This document shows positions 15,240 to 24,096 of a stretch of 27,714 bases of DNA, piece after piece. Within the stretch, counting starts at the first letter, position 1. Every line of letters begins with the position of its first letter. The stretch is from contig JAZKZE010000069.1 of NCBI GenBank assembly GCA_045612485.1, positions 1 to 27,714 on the forward strand. The letters run 5' to 3'. A program made the position numbers and the translations under genes. The stretch is from RGIG5327 sp045612485 (GTDB lineage Bacteria; Verrucomicrobiota; Lentisphaeria; Victivallales; UBA1829). A model generated the notes under the pieces. That model saw nothing but the letters and a program-made list of their open reading frames with translations, was not told the DNA's origin and made no database searches.

Positions 15240-15283
15240 AATACCGGAAAAAATACATAACCAATATATCAAAGGAGTACAGT

Positions 15284-17128
15284 ATGGAAAAAACTCAATT
15301 TACATTCCGGGCGATCCAGATGGACCTTGCCCGTCAGCCGGAAACCGTTGAATTCATCAAAAAAGAGATCGATTTTTACAAGGATTGCGGATACAATTTC
15401 CTCGTATTGTATCTGGAAGGCAGAATCAGAACCGAATATTTCCATCCTTTCCCCGATCATCTTTCCTACTCAAAGGAAGAGATGGCTGAAATAGTTGCCT
15501 ACGCTGCAAAACAGGGATTGGAGACCATTCCTGTAGTCTCTCTTCTCGGTCATGCCGAACACTTCCTTATGGGGGAAGATGAAACGATCAGCGAACTGAA
15601 AAACGGTGCCTGCGGCAGATTCAATCCCCGTAAACACGTTTTCTGTCCTTCCATGAAAGAAACACATGAATTTATTGAAAGATATGTTACCGATATTGCA
15701 GAAATTTTCCCCTCAAAATATTTCCATGCAGGATTCGATGAAGCATGGGATATCGGGTATTGCGATATCTGTAAAAAACGTCTGGAAAAAGAAGGTCAGA
15801 GCGGCATCTTCTCCAAACACGTGAACGATATGCACGCCCTCCTTACCGGAAAACTGGGCAAAACTATGATGATGTGGGATGACCTTTTTGATATCTATCC
15901 TGCCGCACTTAAAGAAACTCCCCGGGATGTGATCCTCTGTGCATGGCACTACTGCGATCTGGAACAGCTCCCCTACGGTCACGCAGGCGGGCCCAGAAGA
16001 GATCAGTTCAAACTCTATGAGGAAATGGGCTTCAAATACATATTTGCCCCTGCCTCTTTCAGTATGCGCAACATCCGCACCCTTACCGACTATGCCGCAA
16101 AAGGCAATGCCATGGGCGGACTTCTTACTGTATGGGAATGTCCCTGTGCATTGGATCTGCCCTCCATCCTGTATGCCGGAAGACTGTGGAGTCCGGATCA
16201 TAAGGAATTGAGCAAGAAAGAAGCTATTGCAGCTCTTACTCCTTTGAAAAGTGAAGAGGAACTGGATCTGGCAGTATATTACTTGCGTAAACGTCTCCCC
16301 ATGCTGCCTGCTAATATGAATGGATATCTGGGAAGTGAACTCAACGACGTGGAATATTCCCGCCGCCTTGTATGTGAAGCAGCTTTTGCCATGTTCAGCA
16401 AGTATAAAGACTGTGGAAATGATACTATGGAAGAATTGTTTATTTCCGTTGCCGCAGAAAAGATCTTCTTTGATCTGCGTACCATTCTTCCCCGTCTCTG
16501 CAATATCCATACTCCGCAGGATATTTCGGACGATCTGGCAAAAGTCAAAGCTCTTGCAGCCGAAATCAATGCAAGACGCAAAGCTATCGAATTGAAAGAC
16601 CGTCCCGACCGTCCCAGCAATAAAAATGACCGTGTCTTTGATTATATTGAGGAAATGCTTGCCGCAATTCCTGAAAAAGGACCTCTTGGCAATGCTGTCT
16701 TACGGGTGCGTTATCCCTTCGGCGGAAGCGGACTTCATTTCTATGTGCAGTACGAAGGGGAAGAATCCTGGCAGTGGCATGAGATCAAAAATGTTTCCAA
16801 TATGGGATGTAATTTCAATCAGGATGAAAACCTTATGCTTACGCCTTTCCATGCGGAAAAAAATCCTGTGGCAATGCGTATCGAATTGAAGAATTACTAT
16901 GTGGGCTGTCCCATTATGTATGCCGAGATCGAAACTGCTGCCGGAAGATTCGTTCCCGCCGGCATCACCAATATCGAGGGCCGTATCGAACAGCCGGAAG
17001 CATTGCTCAATGACGGCAGAAACGCTGCCTTCTTCGGAGACGGGGAAGTTCAGGCATTCCGCAAGTTCAATGACACCAATGCCTGCAAAATGGTATCCTG
17101 CATGGATCTTATGTTGAAAAAAGCATAA
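15284..17128 (+). CDS. GH20-like glycoside hydrolase (beta-N-acetylhexosaminidase type)
   Basis: 614 residues, no signal peptide, so probably cytoplasmic. The central TIM barrel carries the family 20 signature FHAGFDEAWDIG with the adjacent catalytic pair D152-E153, preceded by IPVVSLLGHAEH (82-93) and FNPRKHVFCPS (113-123), and followed by a MMMWDD strand and the TVWECP segment. Family 20 enzymes remove terminal beta-linked N-acetylhexosamine by substrate-assisted catalysis. The protein starts directly with the barrel and lacks the usual extra N-terminal domain. The last about 150 residues form a separate beta-rich domain (VRYPFGGSGLHFYVQYEG onward) that I do not recognise. An AAAGGAG site lies before the ATG. 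It is the first gene of a four-gene operon and is divergent from the DUF4838 gene. GH20-like assignment good; substrate not known. Confidence 0.8.
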   Translation: MEKTQFTFRAIQMDLARQPETVEFIKKEIDFYKDCGYNFLVLYLEGRIRTEYFHPFPDHLSYSKEEMAEIVAYAAKQGLETIPVVSLLGHAEHFLMGEDETISELKNGACGRFNPRKHVFCPSMKETHEFIERYVTDIAEIFPSKYFHAGFDEAWDIGYCDICKKRLEKEGQSGIFSKHVNDMHALLTGKLGKTMMMWDDLFDIYPAALKETPRDVILCAWHYCDLEQLPYGHAGGPRRDQFKLYEEMGFKYIFAPASFSMRNIRTLTDYAAKGNAMGGLLTVWECPCALDLPSILYAGRLWSPDHKELSKKEAIAALTPLKSEEELDLAVYYLRKRLPMLPANMNGYLGSELNDVEYSRRLVCEAAFAMFSKYKDCGNDTMEELFISVAAEKIFFDLRTILPRLCNIHTPQDISDDLAKVKALAAEINARRKAIELKDRPDRPSNKNDRVFDYIEEMLAAIPEKGPLGNAVLRVRYPFGGSGLHFYVQYEGEESWQWHEIKNVSNMGCNFNQDENLMLTPFHAEKNPVAMRIELKNYYVGCPIMYAEIETAAGRFVPAGITNIEGRIEQPEALLNDGRNAAFFGDGEVQAFRKFNDTNACKMVSCMDLMLKKA

Positions 17129-17140
17129 AATGGTGAATAT

Positions 17141-17878
17141 ATGACAACTTTGAAGATCATGAGTTACAATATCCATTCCGGTATCGGACTGGATGATAGC
17201 GTGGATTATACCCGCATGGCAGAATGTATCGGAAAATACGCTCCGGATGTTGTGGGTTTTCAGGAAGTAGCCCAGAATCATCCCCGTGCCAGAGGTATTT
17301 TTCCCATGGAATTCATGGGGAAAATACTGGGGATGAAAGGGGAATTCGGCAAGACGATCCATGTATCAAGACCCGGTACGGATTATGATTACGGGATCGG
17401 TTTTCTTTCCCGGTTCGATTATGAATATATCACAAAACTGCCTTTGCCCAATATTGAGAAACTTGAACCCAGAGTTGCCCAGTTTGCAAAGATCAAAGCT
17501 CCGGTGGATTTTATTTTTGTCAATACCCATTTCGGTATCAAAAGTGAATACAATGATCCCGGAGAGGTACACCGGATGCGCTTTGATCAGCTTGCGGCGA
17601 TCAATGCGGAACTGGATAAAATCCTTGCGGGGAAAGATATTCCCTGTGTGATCACCGGGGACTTTAATGCCAGACCCGGTTCGGAATGTATCGATCTTCT
17701 GGAAAAAACATGGAATGTTACAGATCTGAAACTCTTTACCTTCCCTGCCGATAAGCCGGACAGAAAGATCGACTATATCGCCACAAGGGGAAATGTCAGA
17801 ATGCGTTCCTATGCTGTACTGGATGAAAAAGTGGTTTCCGACCACGCTCCCATTATTGCTGAACTGGATTTTGAATAA
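17141..17878 (+). CDS. Endonuclease/exonuclease/phosphatase (EEP) family hydrolase
   Basis: 245 residues, cytoplasmic. The EEP fold motifs are complete: SYNIH with N10, GFQEV with E42, VNTHFG with H130, TGDFNA with D174 and N176, and the final SDHAP with D234 and H235, giving a metal-dependent phosphodiesterase or phosphatase site. Members of this superfamily cleave DNA, phospholipids or sugar/inositol phosphates; its place between a glycosidase and a sugar-bisphosphate phosphatase makes a small-molecule phosphoester more likely than DNA. It starts 12 bases after the GH20-like gene; the ribosome-binding site is weak (GGTGA), suggesting translational coupling. Family sure, substrate inferred only from context. 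Confidence 0.85.
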   Translation: MTTLKIMSYNIHSGIGLDDSVDYTRMAECIGKYAPDVVGFQEVAQNHPRARGIFPMEFMGKILGMKGEFGKTIHVSRPGTDYDYGIGFLSRFDYEYITKLPLPNIEKLEPRVAQFAKIKAPVDFIFVNTHFGIKSEYNDPGEVHRMRFDQLAAINAELDKILAGKDIPCVITGDFNARPGSECIDLLEKTWNVTDLKLFTFPADKPDRKIDYIATRGNVRMRSYAVLDEKVVSDHAPIIAELDFE

Positions 17879-17889
17879 GGAAGAAGAAA

Positions 17890-18453
17890 ATGGAAAAAGC
17901 CTTTTTTCTTGACCGTGACGGAGTTATCATCGAAGATGCCAATTATCTTTCCAAACCGGAACAGCTGCGCCTTGTCCCCGGAGCCGCGGAGGGGATCGCC
18001 CTCATCCGGGAACATGGGTATAAAGTGATCGTGGTTTCCAATCAGTCCGGCATTGCCCGTGGGTATTTTACATTTGATGATCTTGCAAAAGTGGAAAAAG
18101 CCCTTATTGCCATGCTGGAGGAAAAAGGGGCAAAAGTGGATGCCTGGTACTATTGTCCCCACCATGAAAAAGGAAGCGTTTCAGAATATGCTGTTAAATG
18201 CACCTGCCGCAAACCTCTGCCGGGACTCGTCCTGCAAGGGATGCAGGATCTTTGTATCGATCCGGAAAAATCGGCAATGATCGGAGACAAACTTTCCGAT
18301 GTGCAATGTGCGGTAAATGCCGGACTGAAACACTATGCGAAAGTTTCCACAGGACACGGTTCGGAGGAGCAGGAACAAGGTGCTGTTCCCGGTATGGTCG
18401 AAGAAACAAGTATTCTTCCTGCCATCGAAAAACTTTTAACGGAGATGCAGTAA
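17890..18453 (+). CDS. gmhB: D-glycero-D-manno-heptose-1,7-bisphosphate 7-phosphatase-like HAD phosphatase
   Basis: 187 residues, the normal GmhB length. It is predicted to remove the 7-phosphate of heptose bisphosphate on the way to ADP- or GDP-heptose for LPS or other glycoconjugates. HAD motifs are complete: D8-R-D10-G-V, SNQSG (50-54), K108, and GDKLSD with D133. The GmhB structural zinc site is present: C89-P-H91 and C104-T-C106, matching the spacing of the E. coli enzyme. It starts 11 bases after the EEP gene with an AAGGAAG site. No other heptose genes (gmhA, hldE, hldD) are nearby and the neighbours are glycosidases, so it could instead act on another sugar bisphosphate. Family assignment strong; heptose role in this operon is inferred. 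Confidence 0.85.
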   Translation: MEKAFFLDRDGVIIEDANYLSKPEQLRLVPGAAEGIALIREHGYKVIVVSNQSGIARGYFTFDDLAKVEKALIAMLEEKGAKVDAWYYCPHHEKGSVSEYAVKCTCRKPLPGLVLQGMQDLCIDPEKSAMIGDKLSDVQCAVNAGLKHYAKVSTGHGSEEQEQGAVPGMVEETSILPAIEKLLTEMQ

Positions 18454-18454
18454 T

Positions 18455-19948
18455 ATGGATCGTTTGAAAAAGATCGGGAAAGTAAAAACATTTTCTTCAA
18501 AGGAAATCCGTTCTTCCCGTATCGGTATCGGTTTTGAAAAACTTGACCGGGATGCTTTTGATCCGGAAAAAGCCTATGATAAAGTAGCGGCAACCGGCGC
18601 AAAGTTTGTGCGTATCCAGTCCGGCTGGGCTAAAACGGAAAAGGAAAAAGGTGTTTACGATTTTGTCTGGCTTGATTCCATTGTGGATAATCTTGTCCGG
18701 CGGGGAATGATCCCCTGGATGTGTCTCTGTTACGGTAACGGTGTATATGATGAATATGCCCGGGGTTTTTTCGGTGCGGTGGGATGCGATCCCCGTACGG
18801 AAGAAGCCAAAGAAGGCTGGGTAAATTATGTGAAAGCAACCGTTTCCCGCTACAAAGGAAAAGTAAATTCCTATGAAGTCTGGAACGAGCCTGACGGCGT
18901 CTGGTGCTGGAAACACGGGGTAAGCGGTAAAGAATACGGGGAATTTGTGATCCTTACCGCCAAAGCCGTCAGAGAAGCCGATCCGGAAGCAAAAGTCATT
19001 TTCGGCAGTCAGTGTATGTTTTCCCTGGAATGGCTTGCCGGGGTACTTTCCACCGGAGCAGCGGATTACTGCGACGCCTATACCTATCACAACTATTTCC
19101 CGGATGAAGTCAAACTGCCTCCTTCCGTACAGGCGGCAAAAGCTCTGATCCATGAATATAATCCTGCTGTAAAGATCATTCAGGGGGAAACCGGTTGTCC
19201 TTCCAGAAGTGACGGATCCGGGGCAATGTACTGCGGCGCATGGACTGAAGCAAGGCAGGCTAAATTCATGGCAAGACATACGGTGACAGATTTTATCAGC
19301 GATGTGGAGTTCTGTTCCTATTTCTCCTGTATGGATATGATCGAAGCACTCAACGGCAGAACGGATGATGCCGCTTCCTATAAAGATTTCGGTTATTTCG
19401 GGATCCTTTCCGCAACATTTGATAAAAATGGTAAAGCAACAGGAGTTTATACTCCCAAGCCTTCTTATTATACATTCCAGACTCTTGCATCTGTATTCAA
19501 AGAAGAGTTTACCGTAACGGAAGTACCGGTAATGATCTCTGCTTTTTCCCGTCCTTCACCAAGACTTCTCAGTCGCAGGGAAATGGAAGCCGGCAGTTTC
19601 ATGCGTGCGGGCTTTTCCCGTCCCAACGGTTCAAAAGCCTTTGCCTACTGGTATCCAACAGACCTTCTGACAACATCTTTTGAATCCACCATCACCATTG
19701 AGAGTGCAGTAAAAGGCACCCCCCGCCTGATCGACCTTCTGGATGGAATTGTGTATGAGATCCCTGAAAAAATGATGGAAAAAAGTTCCCCCACGAAGGA
19801 GGTGGACATCAATGGAAAAACAAGTGATGTCCCGGCGGAAAAGACATATAATGAAAAGACATCTTTCCGCAGGTTTGTGAATTTCCCTGTAAGAGATTAT
19901 CCGCTTCTTCTTACATTCGGCGATTTTGCGGAAATCGAAGAATGTTGA
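18455..19948 (+). CDS. Clan GH-A glycoside hydrolase-like protein
   Basis: 497 residues, no signal peptide, so probably cytoplasmic. A TIM barrel with clan GH-A catalytic motifs: EVWNEPD (141-147) with acid/base E145 and IIQGETG (241-247) with nucleophile E245. RIQSGWAKTEKEKGVYDF (53-70) and YHNYF (211-215) resemble family 39 or family 5-like xylosidase/glucosidase types. The C-terminal third is a beta-rich domain typical of GH39-like enzymes. The ATG lies one base after the stop of the upstream phosphatase gene, with GGAG inside that gene's end, so translation is probably coupled. It is the last gene of the operon and stops one base before the stop codon of the convergent membrane-protein gene; no terminator is visible between them. 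Clan confident, exact family and linkage not. Confidence 0.8.
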   Translation: MDRLKKIGKVKTFSSKEIRSSRIGIGFEKLDRDAFDPEKAYDKVAATGAKFVRIQSGWAKTEKEKGVYDFVWLDSIVDNLVRRGMIPWMCLCYGNGVYDEYARGFFGAVGCDPRTEEAKEGWVNYVKATVSRYKGKVNSYEVWNEPDGVWCWKHGVSGKEYGEFVILTAKAVREADPEAKVIFGSQCMFSLEWLAGVLSTGAADYCDAYTYHNYFPDEVKLPPSVQAAKALIHEYNPAVKIIQGETGCPSRSDGSGAMYCGAWTEARQAKFMARHTVTDFISDVEFCSYFSCMDMIEALNGRTDDAASYKDFGYFGILSATFDKNGKATGVYTPKPSYYTFQTLASVFKEEFTVTEVPVMISAFSRPSPRLLSRREMEAGSFMRAGFSRPNGSKAFAYWYPTDLLTTSFESTITIESAVKGTPRLIDLLDGIVYEIPEKMMEKSSPTKEVDINGKTSDVPAEKTYNEKTSFRRFVNFPVRDYPLLLTFGDFAEIEEC

Positions 19949-19949
19949 T

Positions 19950-21752
19950 TCAGTCTGCCGGATACTGAAAAACTTTCCGTACTTTTCCGTCTTCCCCGGC
20001 AATGATCCAGAATGCCTTTTGATCTCCCCGTCCCTTCAGATATTTTCTGATGGCGGGGAGATCCATTTTATCCCACGGAGTATAAAGAAAAAGCTCCAAT
20101 CCTTTTCTTACACTTCTTCTGTCCTCTGAACTGGGGATGGGATTGGTGATACACGGTTTCCACAAAAGGAACGGGAGCCAGTGGGTTTGGCGGATCCGGG
20201 AAGGATCAACGACCACATAGGCATTTTCCGGCAGTTTTTCTGCAACAGACTTTGCAAGAATCTGTACCGGCATGGAGGAATTTTCCAATGTACTGCGTGT
20301 ATAAAAATTCATACATCCGTAACAAACGGCAAGCAGGGTGAATATGATTGCCGGATATTTTATCTTACGGATGGATTTATGCCGTAATATCCTGTAAAGC
20401 AGAAAACCTGTCAGGATGGAAAAGGGCAGCATTGCCATGGTAAAAACTCTTGACGGAACAAAAAGCGAAAAACTTTTTCCATAAAAGGGGAGGGCAATAC
20501 AGTAACGGAACACAACATCCAGAAAAAGAAATCCTCCGAATGATGCCAATGCCCATACAAGAAGAAACTGTTTTTCCGCTTTGAAAGAGATTTTTTTGCG
20601 GAAAAGGAAGATCAAAAGAAGCGTGAAAATTCCGGCAGCGAGGGGAATACTGCCGTTTTCCAGTATTTTCAGAAAAGTAAAGGGCGGTTCATCATCAAAA
20701 CGGAATACTTCCGAGTGTTGCGTGCTTCCCGCTGACCTGATCTGGAAAATGATTCCCGGAAGATAAAGAATACAGGCAAGGAATCCTGGCAGGACAAGAG
20801 TTTTCCATATCCGCCATAAATCATCTTTCCGGGCGAATATACAAAGAAGAGTATATACAAAAAGTATAAAGGCAACAATAACAACACTCATGTGGTGACA
20901 CAATCCGAAGGAACCCCACAGAACTGCACAGTAAAAATAATCTTTCTTTTCCATATTTTGACAGGATAAGGCAAAATAAGCAAGAGCGGAAAAGAAGAAA
21001 AAGCCCACCGCAGTGGGATAACCACCCCAGCTCCAGAAACTGGAATATGTCCCCAGATTGCCGAGAAAAATATAGGTGAGAAAGGCAAAAAATCCGCATG
21101 AAAAACTGTTGAACACCTTTTGCGATATTCCCCAGATCAGTAAAGCCGACGGCAGAACAAGGGCGAACATCAATAATTTCTGTGCTTCCGGAACAGCAGA
21201 AAGTCCTTCCGGCAGAAATTTACACAATGAACCATATTTTGCAGTAAGGGCAATAAGAACATGGGAGCCTTGAGGATAGTTCATGGAAATATTTTCAAAG
21301 GGCAGCCATGAAGAACTTAAAACTCCTTCTTTCAATATTTTTCCGGCAAGAAGTGCATGGAAGGCGGGATCCCAGCCGCAGGGAAGATCTTTTCCGCAGG
21401 CTAGATACCATAGAAAAAGAAATGCCGTTGCAAGGATAAGAAAATATATCGTACTGTCCGGCAAATCAAGTTTATTGTTCCGGGCGGCAGTTTCAATGGC
21501 GTTTTTCCATCCTTCTGCCTTCTTTTGCCAGAAACATTTTCTCCCCCATGTATGGATAATGGCAAAAACAAGGAGAACGACCGGCAGAAAAACTGTCAGG
21601 TTCCACAAATGGGATAACGCAAGAAAATATCCTCCGCCGAGAAGAAAGGCTAAAGAAAAAGCCATGCCGAAACCCAGTTCCCCGGGAAGGTCTCTGCCGC
21701 CTTTCCGGATAAACGGAACAGCTCCAATAAGCATGAGAATCGTTAAAAGCAT
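19950..21752 (-). CDS. Polytopic membrane protein, GT-C glycosyltransferase-like
   Basis: 600 residues with about twelve hydrophobic segments and a soluble C-terminal tail (about 490-600). The first large loop, after the hydrophobic segment at 101-118, contains CGWDPAFHALLAGKILKEG with D128 and H132, then NYPQGSH (158-164). This resembles the acidic first-loop motif of GT-C (DUF6541- or PMT-like) lipid-linked sugar transferases. A role in transferring sugars from a polyprenyl-phosphate carrier at the outer face of the inner membrane is inferred. An AAGGAG site sits 5-6 bases before the ATG and overlaps the upstream helicase stop (TTTTAAGGAG), so the two genes are co-transcribed. It could also be an uncharacterised membrane protein with no transferase activity. 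Confidence 0.6.
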   Translation of the reverse strand: MLLTILMLIGAVPFIRKGGRDLPGELGFGMAFSLAFLLGGGYFLALSHLWNLTVFLPVVLLVFAIIHTWGRKCFWQKKAEGWKNAIETAARNNKLDLPDSTIYFLILATAFLFLWYLACGKDLPCGWDPAFHALLAGKILKEGVLSSSWLPFENISMNYPQGSHVLIALTAKYGSLCKFLPEGLSAVPEAQKLLMFALVLPSALLIWGISQKVFNSFSCGFFAFLTYIFLGNLGTYSSFWSWGGYPTAVGFFFFSALAYFALSCQNMEKKDYFYCAVLWGSFGLCHHMSVVIVAFILFVYTLLCIFARKDDLWRIWKTLVLPGFLACILYLPGIIFQIRSAGSTQHSEVFRFDDEPPFTFLKILENGSIPLAAGIFTLLLIFLFRKKISFKAEKQFLLVWALASFGGFLFLDVVFRYCIALPFYGKSFSLFVPSRVFTMAMLPFSILTGFLLYRILRHKSIRKIKYPAIIFTLLAVCYGCMNFYTRSTLENSSMPVQILAKSVAEKLPENAYVVVDPSRIRQTHWLPFLLWKPCITNPIPSSEDRRSVRKGLELFLYTPWDKMDLPAIRKYLKGRGDQKAFWIIAGEDGKVRKVFQYPAD

Positions 21753-21761
21753 AAGTTCTCC

Positions 21762-23867
21762 TTAAAAATAAACAATGGGACATTCCGGGAGGGAATTGAG
21801 AAACAGCCTCCCGTAATATTTTGTAACGATACGGGGATCAAGAACCACAATGATCCCGGTGTCGCTTTTACTGCGGATCAATCTTCCCGCCCCCTGCCGG
21901 AACATGAGAACTGCGTTGGGGATGGAATAATCTTCAAAGGGGCGTCCCCCCTGTTTCTGGATGAGTTCGCACCTTGCTTCCGTAAGAGGATGGGAAGGAA
22001 CAGCAAAGGGGAGTTTCGTAATAATGACATTACTCAATGCTTCTCCCGGCACATCCACTCCCGTCCAGAAACTTGACGCACCGAAAATAACGCCGTTACC
22101 GCATTTTTTAAATTCCTCGATCATTCCTGTCCTGCCCAGAGCATCCCCGTGCCGGAAGAATTTCCAGGGGGAATGACGGAAATATTCATCCAGAAATTCT
22201 GCACATTTACGCAGCATGGAATAGTTGGTGAATAATACAAATGCCCTGCCTGCGGTAAATTCAATAAATTCCTTTATGGCAGAGGAGGCAGACTCATTGT
22301 ATTTGGGGTCTGTTGGCTGGGGCATACTTTTGCCCAGATAGAGTTTTACCTGTTTTTTATAATCAAAAGGGGAATCCAGAAGAAGAGTATCCCCGTTGGC
22401 AAAACCTGTTCTTTTGCAGAAATAATCCAGAGAACCGTTGACGGCAAGTGTGGCACTTGTAACAATTGCGGGAATGGGACGGGAGAAGAGCAGTTTATGC
22501 AAAAGTTCCGCTACTTTCAGCGGAGCAGAATATAATTCAATAACGATATTTCCGGAAAAGGGACTTTTTTTCTCTTCGATCCAATAGACGGTATCAGATT
22601 GTCCCATGGCAATGAAATCCCGGATGCTTTCCCGGAAAGATATGGAGCGTTCCACCTGGGCAAGGATCTCGCCTGCGAAATCTTTCTGTCCCTCTTCCTC
22701 CTGATCTTCCGCATAGTCTTTCAGTCTGCGTTCCAGATCTTCAAGAGCTTCGGAAAGGTGATCTTCAAATCTGCCGGGATGACGCAGACGCAGACATTTA
22801 TCCGGGATATTTTCAAGGATCACGGCAAACTGGTCAAAAAATACAGTGGAAAGATCATGCAGGCGGTCAACGGTCGTCCGCAGAATGAGGGAATTTTCCC
22901 CGGGTCGCACAAGCAGTCCTCTGCCGTTTTTCGGATTGTACAACCTGTTGAGAAAGCCTTTGATCTGATTGGAGGCTACATACATTCCCAGATGCTTTGC
23001 CGCATTGTCCTCCAGGGATTGTCCTTCATCAAAAACAATGGCGGAGTGATTGGGCAGCGGGGTGCTTTCCAGTTCTTCAACAGCACGGATCTTGAGATCC
23101 ACAAAGAAAAGCGCATGATTGGTTACCAGAACATCTGCCTTGTCCCATTCCTTCCTTGCATTCCAGTAAAAGCAGGAACGGAAAAAACGGCAGGCAGGTC
23201 CGTTGCAGGAGGCACCTTCACTGCATACGAAACTCCACACATTGCGTTCCACTGAAAAGGGGAGATCTCCGTAAAAACCGCTGGATGTGGTATCCGACCA
23301 CATCACAAGTTTATCTATATCATCTTCAAATATGGCTGTAGGGAGAAACTCGTCTTTTCTGTCACCGGATGCAAGGGAAAGCCGTTTGCGGCACAGATAG
23401 TTGCCTCTGCCTACAGCAATGGCATAAGTAAAATTCAATCCGGTAAGTTCTTTAAGAAGCGGCAGATCCTTGCGGATCAACTGTTCCTGCAAAGTGATGG
23501 TCTCTGTCGTGACGATCACCGGACGGTGTACTGCCATAGCGTGATAAATGGCAGGAACAAGATAGGCAAAACTTTTTCCTACTCCCGTGGGAGCTTCCAC
23601 ACAGAGATTCTTTCCGTCTTCAAAACTTGCCGCCACAGCCAGAGCCATACCGATCTGCTGTTTACGGTGTTCATAGGGGCGGCCGCCGTGTTCGGAGGCC
23701 TTTTTCAGCGGGGAATCATGGGAGAAAAATTCCATGGTGGCAGAAAGGGCATTGGAAGTATTTACAGTGTAATTTACTTCCAGAGCCTCCATTTCCTGTA
23801 ATTTTTCCCAGGCTTTATCCGCCGGATGGATTTCCTCAATATTGAATGTATCTGTTGTTTCGATCAT
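21762..23867 (-). CDS. DinG/XPD-family ATP-dependent DNA helicase
   Basis: 701 residues, cytoplasmic. Superfamily 2 iron-sulfur helicase that unwinds DNA 5' to 3', likely in repair or R-loop removal. Walker A is EAPTGVGKSF (K98). Four cysteines C159, C221, C226 and C232, with x4 and x5 spacing in the last three, match the [4Fe-4S] cluster of DinG/XPD; an extra C215 lies nearby. Other motifs: VTNHALFF (248-255), Walker B variant VFDEGQ (D280-E281-G282-Q283, where DEAH is usual), GASSFWTGVDVPG and the final QGAGRLIRS motif VI. The first about 60 residues are a variable extension. The start has an AGGA site and a good TTGAAA-17-TATATT promoter upstream. It is the first gene of an operon with the GT-C-like gene. 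Closest named homologue type is DinG/YoaA; I give no symbol because paralogues are hard to tell apart. Confidence 0.88.
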   Translation of the reverse strand: MIETTDTFNIEEIHPADKAWEKLQEMEALEVNYTVNTSNALSATMEFFSHDSPLKKASEHGGRPYEHRKQQIGMALAVAASFEDGKNLCVEAPTGVGKSFAYLVPAIYHAMAVHRPVIVTTETITLQEQLIRKDLPLLKELTGLNFTYAIAVGRGNYLCRKRLSLASGDRKDEFLPTAIFEDDIDKLVMWSDTTSSGFYGDLPFSVERNVWSFVCSEGASCNGPACRFFRSCFYWNARKEWDKADVLVTNHALFFVDLKIRAVEELESTPLPNHSAIVFDEGQSLEDNAAKHLGMYVASNQIKGFLNRLYNPKNGRGLLVRPGENSLILRTTVDRLHDLSTVFFDQFAVILENIPDKCLRLRHPGRFEDHLSEALEDLERRLKDYAEDQEEEGQKDFAGEILAQVERSISFRESIRDFIAMGQSDTVYWIEEKKSPFSGNIVIELYSAPLKVAELLHKLLFSRPIPAIVTSATLAVNGSLDYFCKRTGFANGDTLLLDSPFDYKKQVKLYLGKSMPQPTDPKYNESASSAIKEFIEFTAGRAFVLFTNYSMLRKCAEFLDEYFRHSPWKFFRHGDALGRTGMIEEFKKCGNGVIFGASSFWTGVDVPGEALSNVIITKLPFAVPSHPLTEARCELIQKQGGRPFEDYSIPNAVLMFRQGAGRLIRSKSDTGIIVVLDPRIVTKYYGRLFLNSLPECPIVYF

Positions 23868-23897
23868 TGCGTGTCCTGCTGTTATCCTTACATCTAT

Positions 23898-23926
23898 AAT
23901 ATAGCAGTAAAGAGGATTTCTTTCAA
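23898..23926 (-). promoter_or_regulatory. Promoter of the helicase operon
   Basis: On the minus strand TTGAAA (23926-23921) and TATATT (23903-23898) are separated by 17 bases, about 31 bases upstream of the helicase ATG. A near-consensus sigma-70 arrangement. Confidence 0.65.
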
Positions 23927-24006
23927 GGGGAGGGGACTTTTTTCAGAAAAGAACAGTGGAAAGAGGAAAAAATCAGATGAAAAAGTAAAAAAATATCATA
24001 TTTGCC

Positions 24007-24035
24007 TTGAAAATCTTTTTGAGCGGTGATATATT
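24007..24035 (+). promoter_or_regulatory. Promoter of gapA
   Basis: TTGAAA (24007-24012) and TATATT (24030-24035) with a 17-base spacer lie about 60 bases before the start. The hexamers are identical to those of the divergent helicase promoter. The strong match fits a highly expressed gene. Confidence 0.7.
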
Positions 24036-24082
24036 ATGGCATCGAAACAATTAAAACCGTTCATTTATAAACAAACCTAATG

Positions 24083-24088
24083 AAAGGA
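24083..24088 (+). promoter_or_regulatory. Ribosome-binding site that fixes the gapA start
   Basis: AAAGGA at 24083-24088 is 8 bases before the ATG at 24097 but overlaps the in-frame ATG at 24088. Only the downstream start, giving MAIKVGINGFGRIGR, can use it. Confidence 0.85.
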
Positions 24089-24096
24089 TGAACACA

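Noticed and set aside
23927..23943. GGGAGGGGAC string shared with the terminator loop at 6525-6533
   Set aside because: Two short G-rich matches in unrelated settings are easily due to chance; no structure or position links them.
24088..24096. Upstream ATG start for gapA
   Set aside because: The Shine-Dalgarno sequence overlaps this ATG, so it cannot be used; the ATG at 24097 gives the normal protein start.
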